Source: CAJQPP01 sp963793465 | GTDB lineage: Bacteria; Planctomycetota; Planctomycetia; Pirellulales; Pirellulaceae | Length of the DNA stretch: 64,000 bases | Reading direction: 5' to 3' | Assembly (NCBI GenBank): GCA_963793465.1 | Contig: CAWCAJ010000010.1 | Coordinates: forward strand, 1-64,000 | Shown here: in pieces, positions 1 to 8,131 of the stretch | Position numbering within the stretch: the first letter of the stretch is position 1 | Layout: every line of letters begins with the position of its first letter | Notes under the pieces: model-generated | What the model was told of the DNA's origin: nothing | Seen by the model: only the letters and a program-made list of their open reading frames with translations | Database searches by the model: none | Translations under genes and position numbers: made by a program

Positions 1-20
1 TCAAATTTTTGGAGCACACC

Positions 21-760
21 ATGATCAAGAAGATTTGTGCTCTATTGCTTGCGATGTTGTCTGTCGCCGGTACAGCTACCGTCACCTCCGCTCAAGACGC
101 TGTTGCGGTTGGCCAAGTCGAATACGGCGACTCTCAATTCGCGGTCGTTTCAGGAACGATTGACAACGCGATTGAACCTTCTCTTTACTACATTGAGGCT
201 ACGGACGAATTCGGGGTTCCTCAATTCGGACTCGTTGACGTTGATCAGTTTGGGAATTTTAGTCTTGCGCCGATTCGACTATCGTTCAGCATTCCCTTTC
301 CACGCTGACGGGCGAACTCATTGACCCAACAACAGGTTACTCCGCTGGATCCCTCTTGGTTGTCATTGTCGTTGATTTCAATGAATGGTTCGACACCTGG
401 GACCTTAACCCGGATGGGTTGACTGAAGCTCCCGAGGGCCGTCCATGCATCTACAAGTATTCGCACCTTCAAGAAATCTACGAAGATGTTGACATGGCAG
501 ATGGAGACTATTTTCCGAATTGGCCAAATCAAACTTGGTCGTGGCCCAAGAACAAGGCGTTCTTTGAAATCCCAGTTGCCGATGGCGGACCGATTCGAGA
601 CACTTATGTGAACGAAGACGGAACTCGCATCGAACCACCTGGCATCGACTACACCACGCCGATTACGGAAGACGAACACGGCATCATTGGAGAAAGAAAA
701 ATCATTGTTCAAGGAGGCTACACTTGGGATCCGTCGATACCGGGTTGGAAAAAGGACTAG
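21..760 (+). pseudogene. Exported toxin-like protein, family A, copy 1 (frameshifted)
   Basis: ATG at 21 follows GGAG at 11-14. The product begins with a Sec signal peptide (hydrophobic stretch, cleavage likely after TSA-Q), then a beta-rich region, then a C-terminal domain with GDYFPNW, GPIRDTY and SIPGWK. The first frame stops at 308; homology continues in another frame from about 270 to 760, so one indel near 263-290 breaks it. The intact paralog at 10206-10886 aligns across the whole length. The C-terminal domain has the look of a polymorphic-toxin tip, but I cannot name the family. It shares a cassette with the gene at 824, with no attC between them. The frameshift could be real decay or a sequencing error. 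Confidence 0.72.
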
Positions 761-823
761 CTGTTTTTTCGCAACTGGCGGACACATTTATTCCACCAGT
801 TCTTTTTTGCGGAGAGCAAATTC

Positions 824-1255
824 ATGACGGATCTTTCGTTCTGTGATGCAGTTAGAGTTATGACAGCATTTTTACAAAAGGAATTTGGATTGCAATTTCA
901 AATAAGGTCTAGCGATCGATATGGCGACGCATCTGAAGTAGCAATTCTTAAGAGTGAATCTTTCGGAAAAATCATTTTCGATCCCGGCGGCCTTCGTAGC
1001 GCCACAGAAGTAGTATTGGTGTTCTCCCAAGAAACAGGAATTAAGAACAGATGGATACTGCTCGATGTGTTAGCGACGGAACTGGGAGTGTACGAACAGT
1101 ATTTTCCATTGTTGTCAAAACAGAATACAAGGGCAGGTGCCTTTCGAGGTCCTGATTCACAATTCACTGCCCTGCAATATGTAGTTTTCATAGGTGCCAG
1201 GTGCGATGACATTCTCGCGGTGAAAGGCCTGCAATGCAACGGGCAAGTGATCTAG
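824..1255 (+). CDS. Small cytoplasmic partner of family A toxin-like protein, copy 1
   Basis: 143 residues, ATG at 824 with GGAGAG at 811-816. No signal peptide or membrane segment. It follows the exported protein by 63 bp inside the same cassette. Its N-terminal half aligns weakly with the partner gene of the second family A cassette (10883-11395): both have a helix of the form FLQKEFGLQF / YLRHRYSLQV, then a KIIF strand. Position, size and pairing fit an immunity protein; that role is inference. If the upstream gene is truly broken this would now be an orphan immunity gene. Confidence 0.7.
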   Translation: MTDLSFCDAVRVMTAFLQKEFGLQFQIRSSDRYGDASEVAILKSESFGKIIFDPGGLRSATEVVLVFSQETGIKNRWILLDVLATELGVYEQYFPLLSKQNTRAGAFRGPDSQFTALQYVVFIGARCDDILAVKGLQCNGQVI

Positions 1256-1451
1256 TTTCGGCCTATAGCGCCAGAATGACGAATTTGCCGGAGAAGCCGA
1301 TTTAGCGCGACAATACGCACAAAACCTTTTGCAGCAGATACGCAGGAACTTTGTTTCCGCGTGAGTGTTCCGGAAAGTAGAATCAAATTGACTATGCAGT
1401 TGCGAGGACCCTGTGGGTCTTACACAATAACACGCTTGGATCGCTGCGTTT
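1256..1451. other. Non-coding tail of cassette
   Basis: About 195 bp between the partner gene and the first attC. I see no gene, and no convincing promoter or terminator. Such a long 3' tail is unusual for a cassette and may be the remains of another gene. Confidence 0.4.
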
Positions 1452-1541
1452 GCCGAACAATGCGATCAACCGAAGTGCTCGATCATCGGCTTTCTGATGG
1501 CTGAGCCTTTCGCTCGCACTCGGTTATCGCGGTCGTTATCC
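1452..1541 (+). other. attC site 1
   Basis: R'' GCCGAAC at 1452-1458 and R' GTTATCC at 1535-1541. Stem arms are CAACCGAAGTGCTCG and the matching CTCGCACTCGGTT. 90 bp. Nearly the same subtype as attC 16 at 11403, which also closes a family A toxin-like cassette. Confidence 0.88.
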
Positions 1542-1569
1542 GACTAATCAAAAAGGAACCGCAAAAAAC

Positions 1570-1929
1570 ATGACGTTCAACTTTCAGATTCAACGGGAAG
1601 AATACAAACCTGGTGAGCTATTCGATGATGCTGATGGCTTCGGCGCATATTTCGAGGTTGGAGACGACGCGACATTCGAGTGGCTTCAGGAAAAGGGGTT
1701 TGACGGAAACGGCTACACCGTCCTTGGTCTAATCGACGCCATGTGTCGCCTCGACTTGACAGCAGATGCTGGGAAATACGAGATGGAGGCGGAAGCGGAC
1801 AACGCTTGGGTGTATGGGCAAGACAAAGACGCAGTTGAACGACTGATTGCCAAATTTCAGGAATGTACTTCGAACGTTGACGGCGTCAATCGGCTGATCG
1901 AAAATGGGAACGATGAGATTCTCGAATAG
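1570..1929 (+). CDS. Imm51-like immunity protein
   Basis: 119 residues, acidic, no signal peptide. ATG at 1570 with AAGGAA at 1553-1558. The central FDGNGYTVLGL and the later YEMEAEADNAWVYGQDKDA resemble the Imm51 family of polymorphic-toxin immunity proteins, which share a GNGY motif and a later segment on self-state and age. The match is by eye only. It sits alone in its cassette, so it would be an orphan immunity gene. It ends just before attC 2. Confidence 0.6.
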   Translation: MTFNFQIQREEYKPGELFDDADGFGAYFEVGDDATFEWLQEKGFDGNGYTVLGLIDAMCRLDLTADAGKYEMEAEADNAWVYGQDKDAVERLIAKFQECTSNVDGVNRLIENGNDEILE

Positions 1930-1938
1930 GATATCGTC

Positions 1939-2027
1939 GGATAACAAACGGATGAACCGAAGTCGCCGACATCGCGGCAATTGATGGTGAATCTTCTCCG
2001 GCGACTCGGTTATCCTGACCGTTATCT
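1939..2027 (+). other. attC site 2
   Basis: R'' GGATAAC 1939-1945, R' GTTATCT 2021-2027. Long arms ACCGAAGTCGCCG and CGGCGACTCGGTT. 89 bp; almost the same sequence as attC 10. Confidence 0.93.
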
Positions 2028-2091
2028 GGATTGACGCATTGGCAAAACAGACCGCTTTGCTGATTCGACAGCCATGCTCAACATTTCTGGG

Positions 2092-2265
2092 TCATCCTGC
2101 CCTGCGTTCTCCCAGAAAAACAACCGAACGCTTGCGTTCATTCCGGCAAATGGCCCTTGCTTCAATCTCCCGATTCGCCACACCGACACCTTCGTACCCG
2201 TCTAGGTGATGACGACGAATCACCCATTCGTCGCCGTTTTTGTGATACTTGTAAATTTCATTCAT
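2092..2265 (-). CDS. Small hypothetical protein in reversed cassette
   Basis: 57 residues read on the minus strand, ATG at 2265. Rich in charged residues (starts MNEIYKYHKNGDEWVIRRHH) with no membrane segment. It fills most of a 248-bp cassette and no comparable + strand frame exists there, which supports a reversed cassette gene. Function unknown; a coding role is moderately likely. Confidence 0.45.
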   Translation of the reverse strand: MNEIYKYHKNGDEWVIRRHHLDGYEGVGVANREIEARAICRNERKRSVVFLGERRAG

Positions 2266-2275
2266 TGAATAATCC

Positions 2276-2359
2276 ACATAACAAACGGATGAACCGGAGC
2301 CGGTACAGCGGTTCGGATTGGCTTCCGGGTATCCGGCCCGGTTATCCTTGACGTTATCC
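2276..2359 (+). other. attC site 3
   Basis: R'' ACATAAC 2276-2282, R' GTTATCC 2353-2359. Arms ACCGGAGCCGG and CCGGCCCGGTT. 84 bp, one of the shortest sites here. Confidence 0.92.
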
Positions 2360-2388
2360 GGCTCGAGCTGATTTAACCAAACCAACCA

Positions 2389-2757
2389 TTGACATTTGCT
2401 GTGTACGGCGAGGCTCGAAAAACAAACCGACCGTGTTCTGTCGCAGACTTGATGATCCTTTTCGCGGTAATCGCGGTACTTGTTTTCGTTTCCGTTCCGC
2501 TTTTCAACGTTGCAATGGAGCCTCAGGATTTGGCTGCGTCACTACGACATCAGACTGCTGGTTGGTTAATGATGATCTGTACGTTTGGTCTTATTGGCTT
2601 TCCCTTAGTTTTCGCTGGCATGGGTATCTTGATTCTGGGAAAATTGACATCTCCATTCCGAATCATGTATGCCTTCGTCGCGTTTGTGGTCGCTGTTGTA
2701 TCGGTACCCATTGCGTACTTGATTGCGGGTGCCTGCGCTATGCAAATCGCCGGATAA
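2389..2757 (+). CDS. Small membrane protein
   Basis: Up to 122 residues from TTG 2389; ATG 2452 and GTG 2401 are alternative starts and I cannot choose firmly. Three hydrophobic segments are visible (beginning MILFAVIAVLVFVSV, then WLMMICTFGLIGF, then AFVAFVVAVVSVPIAYLI). The stop codon TAA lies inside the R'' box of the next attC (GGATAAC). No family recognised. One of several small multi-spanning membrane proteins in this array. Confidence 0.7.
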   Translation: MTFAVYGEARKTNRPCSVADLMILFAVIAVLVFVSVPLFNVAMEPQDLAASLRHQTAGWLMMICTFGLIGFPLVFAGMGILILGKLTSPFRIMYAFVAFVVAVVSVPIAYLIAGACAMQIAG

Positions 2758-2894
2758 CAAATCGTTGGACCGAAGCCGATTAGCCGTTATGATTTGTCTC
2801 GTGGGATGTGACCTTACATTTTCTTCGAGCCGACTACATCCCACTCGACCAGATTCAAACTTGTCTGGCGGCTCGGTCAACTTGGACGTTATGT
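2752..2894 (+). other. attC site 4 (long)
   Basis: R'' GGATAAC 2752-2758, R' GTTATGT 2888-2894. Inner arms ACCGAAGCCG and CGGCTCGGT. At 143 bp this is the longest site in the array, with an extended terminal loop region. Confidence 0.85.
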
Positions 2895-2979
2895 CGCTAA
2901 CCCCGCCGCGAACCTCTTTGAAAACCATCGTGTCGTATCCTGAATCCGTTCCCGCATCGACACCCTGGAGTTCCCACCG

Positions 2980-3711
2980 ATGTCACGCCGAAATCAACGC
3001 CGACAACGACCCCAAATGTCGCGATATCCGTCCATCGAGGGTCCACACTTTGATGTGATCGACCAGCCGTGTATCGCGTTTCACAAATACGACGGTTCCA
3101 ACCTACAATTCAAATGGACGCAGAAGGATGGATGGTGCCAATTCGGTACACGAAAACGCACCATCGACACTGAGAATCCGCTGTTTGGTGTCGCCATCTC
3201 CATCTTCATGTCCAAATACGCCGATCAGATTCTTACTTGCTTCCGCAAATACAAAGAATACCGAAACGCCAAATCCCTCGTCGCCTTTTGCGAATTCTTC
3301 GGCGAACATACTTTTTCGGGGTTGCACCGCGACCGCGAATCAAAAGACATGAAACTCTTCGATATCTTGATTCCCGATCATGGGTTTGTCCTTCCCCGAA
3401 ACTTCCAGCAACATTTTGGCCATCTCGACATCGCCGAGGTCATTTACGATGGCCCACTTACAAAACAATTCATGAATGATGTCCATCACGGTAAATACTC
3501 CGTCAACGAAGGCGTGGTTGCCAAGGGTGTCACGACCACACAGCGCCGCAAAGGCAAAACCGAACAGGACACATGGATGGTGAAAATCAAGACGAAGACT
3601 TGGCTCGATGAATTGTCCCGTCGTGCTGGTGATTCGCCCGACCTGAAACAAGAACTTGAAGACAACTTGAAACAACAAGCGTCATTCATTGGCGCAGAAA
3701 ACGCAACATAA
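2980..3711 (+). CDS. ATP-dependent RNA ligase-like nucleotidyltransferase
   Basis: 243 residues, ATG 2980. It carries the covalent nucleotidyltransferase motifs in order: motif I HKYDGSN with the predicted AMP-accepting lysine at 36, motif III FCEFFGEHTF near 103-112, KLFDIL near 125-130, motif IV NEGVVAKG near 176-183, and motif V WMVKIKTK near 199-206. This matches the compact RNA ligase superfamily (Rnl-type), which seals nicks or breaks in RNA through a ligase-adenylate. No C-terminal domain beyond about 40 residues is present, so it is a minimal core. Sole gene in its cassette; the stop TAA falls in R'' of attC 5. RNA repair against tRNA-cleaving toxins is a plausible role, but inference. 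A DNA ligase role is less likely given its size. Confidence 0.82.
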   Translation: MSRRNQRRQRPQMSRYPSIEGPHFDVIDQPCIAFHKYDGSNLQFKWTQKDGWCQFGTRKRTIDTENPLFGVAISIFMSKYADQILTCFRKYKEYRNAKSLVAFCEFFGEHTFSGLHRDRESKDMKLFDILIPDHGFVLPRNFQQHFGHLDIAEVIYDGPLTKQFMNDVHHGKYSVNEGVVAKGVTTTQRRKGKTEQDTWMVKIKTKTWLDELSRRAGDSPDLKQELEDNLKQQASFIGAENAT

Positions 3712-3801
3712 CAAAACGATGCACCGGAGCGGGAACAGCGCTGTTTGCTCGCATTCGCTCGGCAACGTCAACTCCCCGCCCGGTGATCTTGAACGTTAGA
3801 C
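3706..3801 (+). other. attC site 5
   Basis: R'' ACATAAC 3706-3712 overlaps the ligase stop codon; R' GTTAGAC 3795-3801. Arms CACCGGAGCGGG and CCCGCCCGGTG. 96 bp. Confidence 0.9.
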
Positions 3802-3977
3802 GGGCCCGTCAAAAACGGTGGTGATTACTTCAAAAGCGTGGTTAAAAGGGGCCGATTTGACAGGTAGTTTATACTCCGCGAGTCGTCGCGACGGCACGAT
3901 AACTTGTTGATCGAGACCTGTCGACGCAAGCGGAGGTTTGCTCGGCCAATTGGGTTCATACCGGATTGGTTGGGTCC
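3802..3977. other. Apparently gene-less cassette
   Basis: A 176-bp cassette between attC 5 and attC 6. No + strand frame with a plausible start fills it; the only open minus-strand frame runs on through the attC. It may encode a short RNA, a promoter or a regulatory piece. I see no clear promoter. Confidence 0.45.
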
Positions 3978-4084
3978 GTCCAACAACGCGTTGAACCAGA
4001 CCAGCACGTCCCACGTGATTCCCTTAAAATGTCTCGCAAGTCAGACTCCAATCGAGCTCTGGTTAACTCTGCTTTATGTTGACT
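3978..4084 (+). other. attC site 6 (duplicate of attC 19)
   Basis: R'' GTCCAAC 3978-3984, R' GTTGACT 4078-4084. Arms GAACCAGA and TCTGGTTAAC. The roughly 95-bp interior is almost base-for-base the same as attC 19 at 13857-13963, unlike all other sites. Probably marks a duplicated cassette end. Confidence 0.82.
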
Positions 4085-4087
4085 CAC

Positions 4088-4504
4088 ATGCTCAATAGGA
4101 TCCGAAAACTGATTAGCGTCGCAATCGCATTCATCATTGGGGTTTTGCTTCACCTCGCCCTGACATTTTTCGCTCTTTTCGCGGTAATGGCGATCACTAA
4201 CAAAGGCGGCGGCGATTTAACTTTTTTGATCTTTGGAATCTACCTTCCGTTTGCCGTGTCTGGCGCACTAACCGCACGTGTTCGAGGATTCACGTTTCCG
4301 CCAATAATTAACTTGATATCGGCGTCATGTGCATTGGGTTTGCTATTTTGGCTTGCCTGGCTTCAGAATGACCGACAAGCGTTGGAACCACAATATTTCT
4401 TACTGATACCTGCGGTTTTCGTTTCATTCATTGCATGTTTGGTGCTTCGCCGTTCAAATCAGTTGGAAATTGAAAAAACAACTGACCAAATACGCTCCAA
4501 CTGA
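4088..4504 (+). CDS. Small four-segment membrane protein
   Basis: 138 residues from ATG 4088; ATG 4076 would also be in frame but overlaps the R' box of attC 6. Four hydrophobic segments (LISVAIAFIIGVLLHLALTF; FLIFGIYLPFAVSGAL; LISASCALGLLFWLAWL; YFLLIPAVFVSFIACLVL) and a charged C-terminal tail. No family recognised. Single gene in its cassette. Confidence 0.75.
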   Translation: MLNRIRKLISVAIAFIIGVLLHLALTFFALFAVMAITNKGGGDLTFLIFGIYLPFAVSGALTARVRGFTFPPIINLISASCALGLLFWLAWLQNDRQALEPQYFLLIPAVFVSFIACLVLRRSNQLEIEKTTDQIRSN

Positions 4505-4521
4505 CTATTTAATCGGCGGAC

Positions 4522-4614
4522 ACATAACAAACGGATGAACCGGAGCCGTCTGAGCCGTGCGCTCACTCCGTTCGTCAATGCTATGATTCGGCCCGGTTAT
4601 CCCGATCGTTATCT
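4522..4614 (+). other. attC site 7
   Basis: R'' ACATAAC 4522-4528, R' GTTATCT 4608-4614. Arms ACCGGAGCCG and the matching CGGCCCGGTT. 93 bp. Confidence 0.92.
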
Positions 4615-4826
4615 GGATGCTGGACGAAACACACCACCACGCTGGATGATGCCATCGTCCCGCAAAATCACTGTATTCTTTGATGGTGGATCACTAACAA
4701 CCAATCCGCCAAGTTGTTCTGTTCCGTTACCTCGATTGACCAGCACATCAACCCGTTTGCGATACGTTCCATGTTGTCGCCTCGGATGCCACCATCCAAT
4801 GGCTAGCCAAATAAACCGTTTGCACC
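4609..4826 (-). CDS. Possible reversed cassette ORF without clear start
   Basis: An open minus-strand frame crosses the whole 212-bp cassette and ends with the TTA (TAA) inside the R' box of attC 7, as for the reversed genes at 9271 and 18519. The product ends in ILRDDGIIQRGGVFRPASR. No ATG, GTG or TTG start lies inside the cassette in this frame, so it may be a fragment or not a gene. Confidence 0.28.
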
Positions 4827-4925
4827 AGATAACAAACGGATGAACCGAAGTCGAATTGACGCCGGTTTGTTCGCTTAGCTCATTCATACTCTTTCCCTTC
4901 GACTCGGTTATCCTTGACGTTCGTC
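4827..4925 (+). other. attC site 8
   Basis: R'' AGATAAC 4827-4833, R' GTTCGTC 4919-4925. Arms ACCGAAGTCGAA and TTCGACTCGGTT pair well. 99 bp. Confidence 0.9.
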
Positions 4926-4971
4926 CGTAATGCTCCTTTGCGGATGCGCGTAAGCCGAGTGGAGTTACTCT

Positions 4972-6282
4972 ATGTTTCATAACGTTTGTTCGTGCGGACT
5001 TCTCATTCTGTCGATTGTGTCCCAGTGCCTTACGGCGGTTGCTGCACCCCAACCAGAATTGCCAACGGTAGCGCAATGCAACGACGTGATCCAATCCGCG
5101 CTTCCGTCGATCGTTCAATTGAATTACCAAGACCGCGATGGAAAACGACATTGCTATGGTTGTGGAGTGATTGTTTCTCCAGAAGGGCATGTGGTTGCGA
5201 GTGGTATGGTCGGGGCAGTGCTGGATAATGTTCGACTCAACTTGCGATTGACGGATGGACGTCAGGTAACTGGTGAGGCTCTCGGATGGTCGAATGAATT
5301 CAACATCGGGATGTTTAAGATCACCGAGCGTGGAGAGTGGCCTTTCGTCAGACTCAGCGAGCAGATTCAAGCCGGAGAAGTTTGTTTGTCACTGGGATAC
5401 TCTGTGGAATCCGCACAAGAACTCAAAAATGACCGACCGGAGACACGACTAAGTGTTGTAGGACGAGTAGCAAAAGACTCTTGGTTTACTACCCCTCATC
5501 ATACTCGGTTCACTCCCCATCCGGTGTTCAACTTGGACGGAGAGTTGATTGGACTGGCTTGTGGCGACGTGTCGAGCAGCCACGCAGGAGAATTTGTTAT
5601 GCATCTCAGCGCAAGCGTAATACGGCAGCAATGGAATGAACTTGCAGCTGGGTTAGATCTTGATCGAAAAAGACTCCTTGAACAGACCAAGCCACTAGTG
5701 AAATGGGAGACGTTACCCGAGAAAATGAGTAATGAAACCTTAGACAAGATCAAGGCTGCATCCGTTCAGATTGGAGGAATTGGTGAAAAACCGTCCTTCA
5801 GTGGTGTCATCGTGCATGACGGTTTCATAGTCACTTGCGCCCATCATCACCGGCTTCCTGGTACTAAATTCAATGTCGTATTAGCCGATGGTCGATCCAT
5901 AGTCGCTACGCTGGTCAATACAAATTGGTTGGCGGATATTAGCGTGCTGAAAGTAACTAGTGAAGAAGAACTTCCCTTCGTTAACTTTGGCTATTCGGGT
6001 CGTCTGTCACCTGAAGATACTGTTGTGACTATTGGATATCCTCACAGAAACGAACAGAAAGCAATCGTTTTAGAAACAAAGTTGGCAAAATTTCGCACGG
6101 CGATTAATTTCCGCGAACGCGTGGGTGCTGAACTGTATTCCGCTGGCGAGAATGAAGAGATTGCCAAGGGGCTATCGGGAGTGTCCGGTGGAGGCGTTTT
6201 CGACTCGGCTGGAAACTTGATCGGGATACACAAGGGCCGGATAAGTGCCGGTGCGGGCCTTCAGCTTAGTTTTCGCGAATAG
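4972..6282 (+). CDS. Exported two-domain trypsin-like serine protease
   Basis: 436 residues, ATG 4972 with GGAG at 4961-4964, signal peptide to about residue 25. Two trypsin-like (HtrA/DegP-type) domains in tandem. The second keeps a recognisable triad: His in VTCAHHHRLPG, Asp in WLADISVLKV, Ser in SGVSGGGVFDSAG. The first has lost it: the His position reads VVASGMV, the Asp position NEFNIGMF, and the Ser loop FTPHPVFNLDG, so it looks like a pseudoenzyme. The frame ends at 6282, but another frame reads on to 6420 with a helical segment starting IELFRRNWEILVEV, suggesting a late frameshift. No PDZ domain is seen. Periplasmic or extracellular action is expected. Single gene in its cassette, the longest protein of the array. 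Confidence 0.8.
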   Translation: MFHNVCSCGLLILSIVSQCLTAVAAPQPELPTVAQCNDVIQSALPSIVQLNYQDRDGKRHCYGCGVIVSPEGHVVASGMVGAVLDNVRLNLRLTDGRQVTGEALGWSNEFNIGMFKITERGEWPFVRLSEQIQAGEVCLSLGYSVESAQELKNDRPETRLSVVGRVAKDSWFTTPHHTRFTPHPVFNLDGELIGLACGDVSSSHAGEFVMHLSASVIRQQWNELAAGLDLDRKRLLEQTKPLVKWETLPEKMSNETLDKIKAASVQIGGIGEKPSFSGVIVHDGFIVTCAHHHRLPGTKFNVVLADGRSIVATLVNTNWLADISVLKVTSEEELPFVNFGYSGRLSPEDTVVTIGYPHRNEQKAIVLETKLAKFRTAINFRERVGAELYSAGENEEIAKGLSGVSGGGVFDSAGNLIGIHKGRISAGAGLQLSFRE

Positions 6283-6417
6283 AGTTGTTTCGCAGGAATT
6301 GGGAGATTTTAGTGGAAGTCTCAAAGGTCGAGGAAATTGAATCGGACAAGATCGCAAGCATTTCCCTTAGCCTTAACAAATTGATGTCCGAATTAACGAC
6401 AAACGATCCGAAAAACT

Positions 6418-6509
6418 GACGAACAAAGCCATGCACACCGAGCACGCGATCGGGCGTTTTTCACATGGCCACATCACTTGCGCGTGCCGGGTGATGGCCA
6501 CCGTTATAT
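6418..6509 (+). other. attC site 9
   Basis: R'' GACGAAC 6418-6424, R' GTTATAT 6503-6509. Arms CACACCGAGCACGCG and CGCGTGCCGGGTG. 92 bp. Confidence 0.88.
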
Positions 6510-6530
6510 GGCTCGGTGGTGGAGGACTAT

Positions 6531-7436
6531 ATGTACCAATCATTGTTCGTAATTTGTTCATTGCTAGTTGGGATTGCTGAAGCTGCAGCAGTGGCCGACG
6601 ATCCAACAATTGACGCTACGATTCGTGGCGTGTTGGCGCGATCGCCCGGCGCCTTTTCGGAACGAATTCCCTACATTGAACTGACACAGACCAGCGGAGA
6701 TGGGCCCTTCCCATTACAATGTGCACTTGTTTTGCCAGGCGACGACTTTGTGATAGATGCGATTGCCCCATTTATGGACCAGTCGGTGGTCGTCACCGGA
6801 GAGTTTCGAGTCCACCCGAAAGTGCTTCAAAAAGATGGATCCAGAACGACCGAGTATGATATCGTGGTGCGAACGCTGAGCGTTGATGGAAGAAAAGCGC
6901 CGATCATAGGGCCGACCTCACCGGATGGAAAATGGATCGCTGTGCAGTACAAGAATGGGTTGCGGATATACGACACCACGACAAATATCGGCAAGGAAAT
7001 CTTTCCGTCAGTCGATATGCCGACCGAATCAGCAGTCAACTGGAACGCAACAGCCAGATTTTCTCCCACTGGAAAGTACGTTTACGCTAGTCAGGGATTA
7101 AGTTCAAGTTTGTGGCAATTGCCTGGTTTGAACAGAATTGAGTTAAAGCTGGCTAATCATGATGAACGGGACCTTGTTCTAGCATTTTCGCAGTTTTCGC
7201 AGGATGCGAGGTTCTTGGTGATGGATGCGTATCAAGACAAGAAGCATTTAGGCCTTTCAATTGCTTTTCGAACAAAAACTGGAGAAGAATCCACTCGAAT
7301 GAAATTCGACACTGACGGCGATTGCACTTTTTCGTTCTTGCCAGATGGGCGTCTATTGGTTGTCGATCCTGAAGATTCGATGCGCCTAATCAATTTGGAT
7401 ACCGGCGAAAAACAAGCATTCATGAAAAAAAAATAG
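6531..7436 (+). CDS. Exported protein of unknown function
   Basis: 301 residues from ATG 6531, chosen because GGAGG lies at 6521-6525; a GTG at 6516 is upstream. Signal peptide (LFVICSLLVGIAEAAA). The C-terminal two thirds has repeating beta-strand patterns such as SPDGKWIAVQ, SPTGKYVYAS and LPDGRLLVVD, which suggest WD40/TolB-like propeller blades. No catalytic motif. Single gene in its cassette. Confidence 0.72.
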   Translation: MYQSLFVICSLLVGIAEAAAVADDPTIDATIRGVLARSPGAFSERIPYIELTQTSGDGPFPLQCALVLPGDDFVIDAIAPFMDQSVVVTGEFRVHPKVLQKDGSRTTEYDIVVRTLSVDGRKAPIIGPTSPDGKWIAVQYKNGLRIYDTTTNIGKEIFPSVDMPTESAVNWNATARFSPTGKYVYASQGLSSSLWQLPGLNRIELKLANHDERDLVLAFSQFSQDARFLVMDAYQDKKHLGLSIAFRTKTGEESTRMKFDTDGDCTFSFLPDGRLLVVDPEDSMRLINLDTGEKQAFMKKK

Positions 7437-7453
7437 GCCGACCAGTTTTTACC

Positions 7454-7544
7454 ATATAACAAACGGATGAACCGAAGTCGCCGACAGCGCGGCAATTGAA
7501 TGGCGAGTCTTTTCCGGCGACTCGGTTATCCTTGGTCGTTACCC
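7454..7544 (+). other. attC site 10
   Basis: R'' ATATAAC 7454-7460, R' GTTACCC 7538-7544. Arms ACCGAAGTCGCCG and CGGCGACTCGGTT. 91 bp; close relative of attC 2. Confidence 0.92.
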
Positions 7545-7697
7545 CGCTAGAGCTAAAAGCACACACAAAATTTTGACAGTTGAATACGATTTAGAAGACA
7601 TCTTCAAACTTTGATTCAGCCACAGATAATTCGCAACAGCCGAATTGAATTTTCGACCTCGGACATACCAACACTCAACTAATGAACAGCGACACCT

Positions 7698-8000
7698 ATG
7701 GAAAATGAAATCTTCAAACAAAAAATGGTATTGATTACCGGGACAATGTTTATTGGCGTTTCGGCAGCCGTATTTTTGGCCACGCTCGCTGCTGCATCAG
7801 CAAACCTGACTAAATCAGAAGGCCTGACCTATGGAATCCCTTTATTAATGGCCAATTTGTTGGCGATAACCAATGCGGGAATTCTTTGCTGTTTTAACGG
7901 AGGCCCCAAGTCAACAGTTGTTTGTCGCGTAATTTTGGGATTGGCAATCGCCAGTGTATTGCTGGTATTTTTGCTCGCACTTGGCAATGCTGGGCCTTAA
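7698..8000 (+). CDS. Small three-segment membrane protein
   Basis: 100 residues, ATG 7698. Three hydrophobic segments (LITGTMFIGVSAAVFLATLA; GIPLLMANLLAITNAGILCC; VILGLAIASVLLVFLLALG). No family recognised. The 153 bp before it within the cassette are long for a leader and include a TTGACA at 7573-7578, but I find no matching -10. Confidence 0.7.
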   Translation: MENEIFKQKMVLITGTMFIGVSAAVFLATLAAASANLTKSEGLTYGIPLLMANLLAITNAGILCCFNGGPKSTVVCRVILGLAIASVLLVFLLALGNAGP

Positions 8001-8029
8001 CACTAATTGGTGATTTAGGCCATATCGCG

Positions 8030-8120
8030 GGATAACAAACGGATGCACGCGAAGCCCGGCTTGCAAGCGTGTTTTGAAGCAATGATTGCCGTCCGGGCTC
8101 GGTGATCCTGGACGTTATCC
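8030..8120 (+). other. attC site 11
   Basis: R'' GGATAAC 8030-8036, R' GTTATCC 8114-8120, perfect complements. Arms CGAAGCCCGG and CCGGGCTCGG. 91 bp. Confidence 0.92.
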
Positions 8121-8131
8121 GCTAGAGAGCC

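Noticed and set aside
4609..5370. Long minus-strand open frame of 253 codons
   Set aside because: Most of it overlaps an attC and the antisense of the trypsin-like gene; only the part within the 4615-4826 cassette is kept as a doubtful entry.
7573..7601. TTGACA as a -35 promoter element in a cassette leader
   Set aside because: No acceptable -10 hexamer at 16-18 bp.
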